Assembly (NCBI GenBank): GCA_017526725.1
Contig: JAFXRA010000328.1
Span: 1 to 5,484 of the forward strand
Source: Candidatus Rifleibacteriota bacterium
GTDB taxonomy: Bacteria > Riflebacteria > Ozemobacteria > Ozemobacterales > Ozemobacteraceae
Direction: 5' to 3'
Length of the DNA stretch: 5,484 bases
In this document: positions 3,020 through 5,484 of the stretch, piece by piece
How positions within the stretch are numbered: the first letter of the stretch is position 1
How the letters are laid out: the number at the start of each line of letters is the position of its first letter
Position numbers and translations under genes: made by a program
Notes under the pieces: generated by a model
What the model saw: the letters and a program-made list of their open reading frames with translations, nothing else
Told to the model about the DNA's origin: nothing
Database searches by the model: none

Positions 3020-5484
3020 GTGAAAACTTCAGAAATTCGTTCAAAGTTTTTGGATTTCTTCGGACGACATGACCATGTTGTAAAAAAATCCTTTTCTCTT
3101 ATTCCTCAAGATGACCCGACTCTGCTTTTTACAAGTGCTGGTATGGCACCTTTTAAACCCTATTTTTTAGGTTTAAAGAAAGATATCAAGCGTGCTTCCA
3201 CTTGTCAGAAGTGTTTTAGAACCACTGATATAGAAAATGTCGGTTATACTGCTCGCCACCACACTTTCTTTGAAATGCTTGGCAACTTCAGTTTTGGCGA
3301 TTATTTCAAAAAAGAAGCTATAGCCATGGCTTGGGAATTTATCACCAAAGAACTGAATATGCCCAAAGATAGAATTTATATTACCTATCACAACAGTGAT
3401 TTAGAAACCCGTGATATTTGGCACAATGAAATGGGTGTTCCATTAGACCATCTTAAAATGCTAGGCGATAAAGATAATTTCTGGACAATAGGAATTGGTC
3501 CTTCAGGCCCATGTTCTGAAATATATATTGACCAAGGTCCCAGCGTTGGCTGTGGTAAACCTGACTGTGCTCCTGGTTGTGACTGTGCCAGATTCCTTGA
3601 ATTCTGGAATCTTGTTTTCACTCAGTATGACCGACACGAAGACGGTTCTTTGACTCCTCTCGAAAGAAAGAACATCGACACTGGTATGGGCTTAGAAAGA
3701 CTTGCTGCTATTATGCAGGGCAAGCTCGATAACTACGAAAACGACTTGTTCCAGGGCATAGTTAAAGAAGTCGAAGACTTGACTGGTCATCATTTCAACG
3801 ATGATACAAAAACTAGAACAGCATTAAAAGTTGTTTCAGACCATATCAGAGCTTTATCATTTGCTATTGCTGACGGTGCTTTGCCAGGCAATGAAGGCAG
3901 AGGCTATGTTTTAAGAAAAATTTTACGCAGAGCTTCAAGATTTGGATATAGCTACTTGGGTCAGGATAAACCTTTCCTTAATAAGATTGTTCCAACAGTA
4001 GCTAAAATAATGGATCACTATCCAGAAGTAAAAGAAAATCAAGAACACATCATTCGCATTATTTCCAGTGAAGAAGAACGCTTCTTGCAGACTCTAAAGA
4101 CTGGTAGCGATATGCTTAGCGAATACATCGAAAGCTTGAAACACGACAAGAAGACTGTGCTTTCTGGCGAAAAAGCTTTTCTGCTTCATGATACATACGG
4201 TTTCCCATTAGATTTAACTAAAGAAATCTGTATGGAAAACAGCATGACTGTTGATGAAAAGGCTTTCAACGTTGAACTCGAAAAACAGAGAGAACGCGGC
4301 AGGGCAAATGTTGTTTCTGCTTACGTAAATTTTGCAGCTATTAACCCGGCTGATTACCCAGAAACCAAGTTTACAGGCTACGAAACCATGGCTGATAAGG
4401 CCAAGGTTTTAGATATAGTTGAAAACGAAGGTAAGACTCTTGTTATCACTGATGTAACTCCATTCTATGGCGAATCAGGTGGTCAGGTCGGCGATAAAGG
4501 CGTTATCAAATGTGGCGAAGCTGAATTTGTAGTCAATAATACAGAAAAGACCGAAGGGGTATTTATGCACTTTGGTTCTTTCAAGACCGACAAACGTTTT
4601 GCTAAGGGTGATCAAGTTGAAATGCTTGTTGACGTTAAGACAAGAAAAGCAACAATGCGCAACCACACTGCAACTCACCTTTTGCAGAAAGCTTTGCAGG
4701 AAATAGTTGGAAGTCATGTTAAACAGGCTGGTTCTTACGTTTCACCCGAAAGATTAAGATTCGACTTTACTCATTTTGAAAGCATTCCAGCAGATGTTTT
4801 GGAAAAAATCGAAAACAGAGTAAACGAAGAAATTTTAGAAGCTCTTCAAGTTCACACTGATGTTAAGAGCTATGATGAAGCTATTAAGACTGGTGCTATG
4901 GCTCTGTTTGGCGAAAAATACGGCGATGTGGTAAGAATCGTTAATGTTGGCGATTATTCAAAAGAATTCTGCGGTGGCACTCACATTGGTAATTCTTCTG
5001 AAATCGGTTTGTTCACTATCGTTTCTGAAGCTTCGGCAGCCGCTGGTGTTAGAAGAATCGAAGCTGTAACAGGTGCTGTTGCTCTTGAAAAACTTCATGA
5101 ACTAAAGCATTTCGAAAGAGATATTGCTAAAACTCTTGATTGTGATTTGAATTCTTCATTAACTAAAGCAGAAAAGCTTATGGCGGATACAAAAGAACTT
5201 CGTCACGAAATAGAAAAACTCCGCAAGTCTGAAGCAAAGGGCAAAATCGAAAGCATTAAGAATAATGCTAAAGAAATCAATGGCTCTGCTCTGTATTTAG
5301 GCCAGACTGACGGTATGTCTGTTGACGACATGAAGGAAATGGCAGACGATTTGGTTGCTAATTCCAAGGTTCCTGCAGTTGTATTGTTGGCAGCTGGCGG
5401 TGAAAAAGCAAACTTCGTGCTTAAGGTTGCTGCTGACCTGGTTAAGAAGGGCGTTCATGCTGGCAAACTTATAAAAGAAGTTGC
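3020..5484 (+). CDS. alaS: Alanyl-tRNA synthetase, 3' end outside the window
   Basis: AlaS charges tRNA-Ala with alanine in the cytoplasm and hydrolyses mischarged Ser- or Gly-tRNA-Ala. It starts at GTG, with AAGGAG at 3007-3012 placed 7 nt upstream, and reads MKTSEIRSKFLDFF, the normal AlaS N-terminus. Class II catalytic motifs are HHTFFEMLGNFSFGDYF (80-96) and DTGMGLER (220-227). Four cysteines (178, 183, 187, 189) sit just before the FLEFWNLVFTQYD segment in a CX4CX3CXC cluster known from part of the bacterial AlaS family; metal binding there is my inference. The editing domain has its zinc ligands complete: His549 and His553 in NHTATH, Cys651 and His655 in CGGTH. The C-terminal (C-Ala/DHHA1) region follows and the frame is still open at the edge after 821 residues. 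Usual length is about 870-880, so some 50 residues are missing. No frameshift is seen. Confidence 0.97.
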   Translation, partial: MKTSEIRSKFLDFFGRHDHVVKKSFSLIPQDDPTLLFTSAGMAPFKPYFLGLKKDIKRASTCQKCFRTTDIENVGYTARHHTFFEMLGNFSFGDYFKKEAIAMAWEFITKELNMPKDRIYITYHNSDLETRDIWHNEMGVPLDHLKMLGDKDNFWTIGIGPSGPCSEIYIDQGPSVGCGKPDCAPGCDCARFLEFWNLVFTQYDRHEDGSLTPLERKNIDTGMGLERLAAIMQGKLDNYENDLFQGIVKEVEDLTGHHFNDDTKTRTALKVVSDHIRALSFAIADGALPGNEGRGYVLRKILRRASRFGYSYLGQDKPFLNKIVPTVAKIMDHYPEVKENQEHIIRIISSEEERFLQTLKTGSDMLSEYIESLKHDKKTVLSGEKAFLLHDTYGFPLDLTKEICMENSMTVDEKAFNVELEKQRERGRANVVSAYVNFAAINPADYPETKFTGYETMADKAKVLDIVENEGKTLVITDVTPFYGESGGQVGDKGVIKCGEAEFVVNNTEKTEGVFMHFGSFKTDKRFAKGDQVEMLVDVKTRKATMRNHTATHLLQKALQEIVGSHVKQAGSYVSPERLRFDFTHFESIPADVLEKIENRVNEEILEALQVHTDVKSYDEAIKTGAMALFGEKYGDVVRIVNVGDYSKEFCGGTHIGNSSEIGLFTIVSEASAAAGVRRIEAVTGAVALEKLHELKHFERDIAKTLDCDLNSSLTKAEKLMADTKELRHEIEKLRKSEAKGKIESIKNNAKEINGSALYLGQTDGMSVDDMKEMADDLVANSKVPAVVLLAAGGEKANFVLKVAADLVKKGVHAGKLIKEV

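Noticed and set aside
3173..3621. Two minus-strand open frames of 72 and 77 codons inside alaS
   Set aside because: The plus strand here encodes the conserved catalytic core of AlaS; the minus frames are its shadows.
4475..4717. An 80-codon minus-strand open frame
   Set aside because: It is antisense to the AlaS editing domain, including the NHTATH zinc motif on the plus strand. No homology or start signal is evident.

Overview
The window is AT-rich bacterial DNA with strong purine-rich ribosome binding sites. It carries exported proteins of a two-membrane (diderm) type: a signal-anchor protein, a protein with a signal-peptidase-I leader, and two type IV prepilin-like proteins. I cannot place it to genus. 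A low-GC diderm lineage rich in prepilin-like genes would fit, but that is only an impression.

Layout. (1) 1-109: a good sigma70-type promoter (TTGAAT, 17 bp, TATACT with an extended -10), with a 12-bp palindrome at the expected transcription start. (2) 110-901 (+): an unrecognised inner-membrane-anchored protein with a charged helical stretch and a C-terminal TPR-like repeat. (3) 891-1373 (-): a small secreted protein whose core resembles an FxLYD-type beta-sandwich; it converges on gene 1 with an 11-bp overlap of the coding ends. (4) 1374-1439: a divergent spacer holding both ribosome binding sites. (5) 1440-1991 and 2006-2707 (+): a two-gene unit encoding a PilV/GspI-like and a GspJ/PilW-like minor prepilin. 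(6) 2708-3019: a 312-bp gap that is far from empty. A perfect 12-bp stem overlaps the gspJ-like stop codon. Next comes a roughly 214-nt nested inverted-repeat structure with a long purine/pyrimidine closing stem and two internal arms. A TATAAT box and a short leader hairpin follow, in front of alaS. (7) 3020-5484 (+): alanyl-tRNA synthetase (alaS), starting at GTG and running off the right edge about 50 residues before its usual end.

How the genes work together. The GspI/GspJ-like pair would enter the inner membrane, be processed by prepilin peptidase, and take part in the tip complex of a type II secretion or type IV pilus-like pseudopilus. The rest of that machine is not in the window. The anchored TPR protein and the secreted FxLYD-like protein also act in the envelope, but nothing in the sequence ties them to the pilins. 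alaS is a housekeeping gene that appears to have its own promoter. The most interesting object is the structured element between the prepilin pair and alaS. It could be a non-coding RNA, a cis-acting 3'UTR or leader, or a miniature inverted-repeat element, and I match it to no known family.
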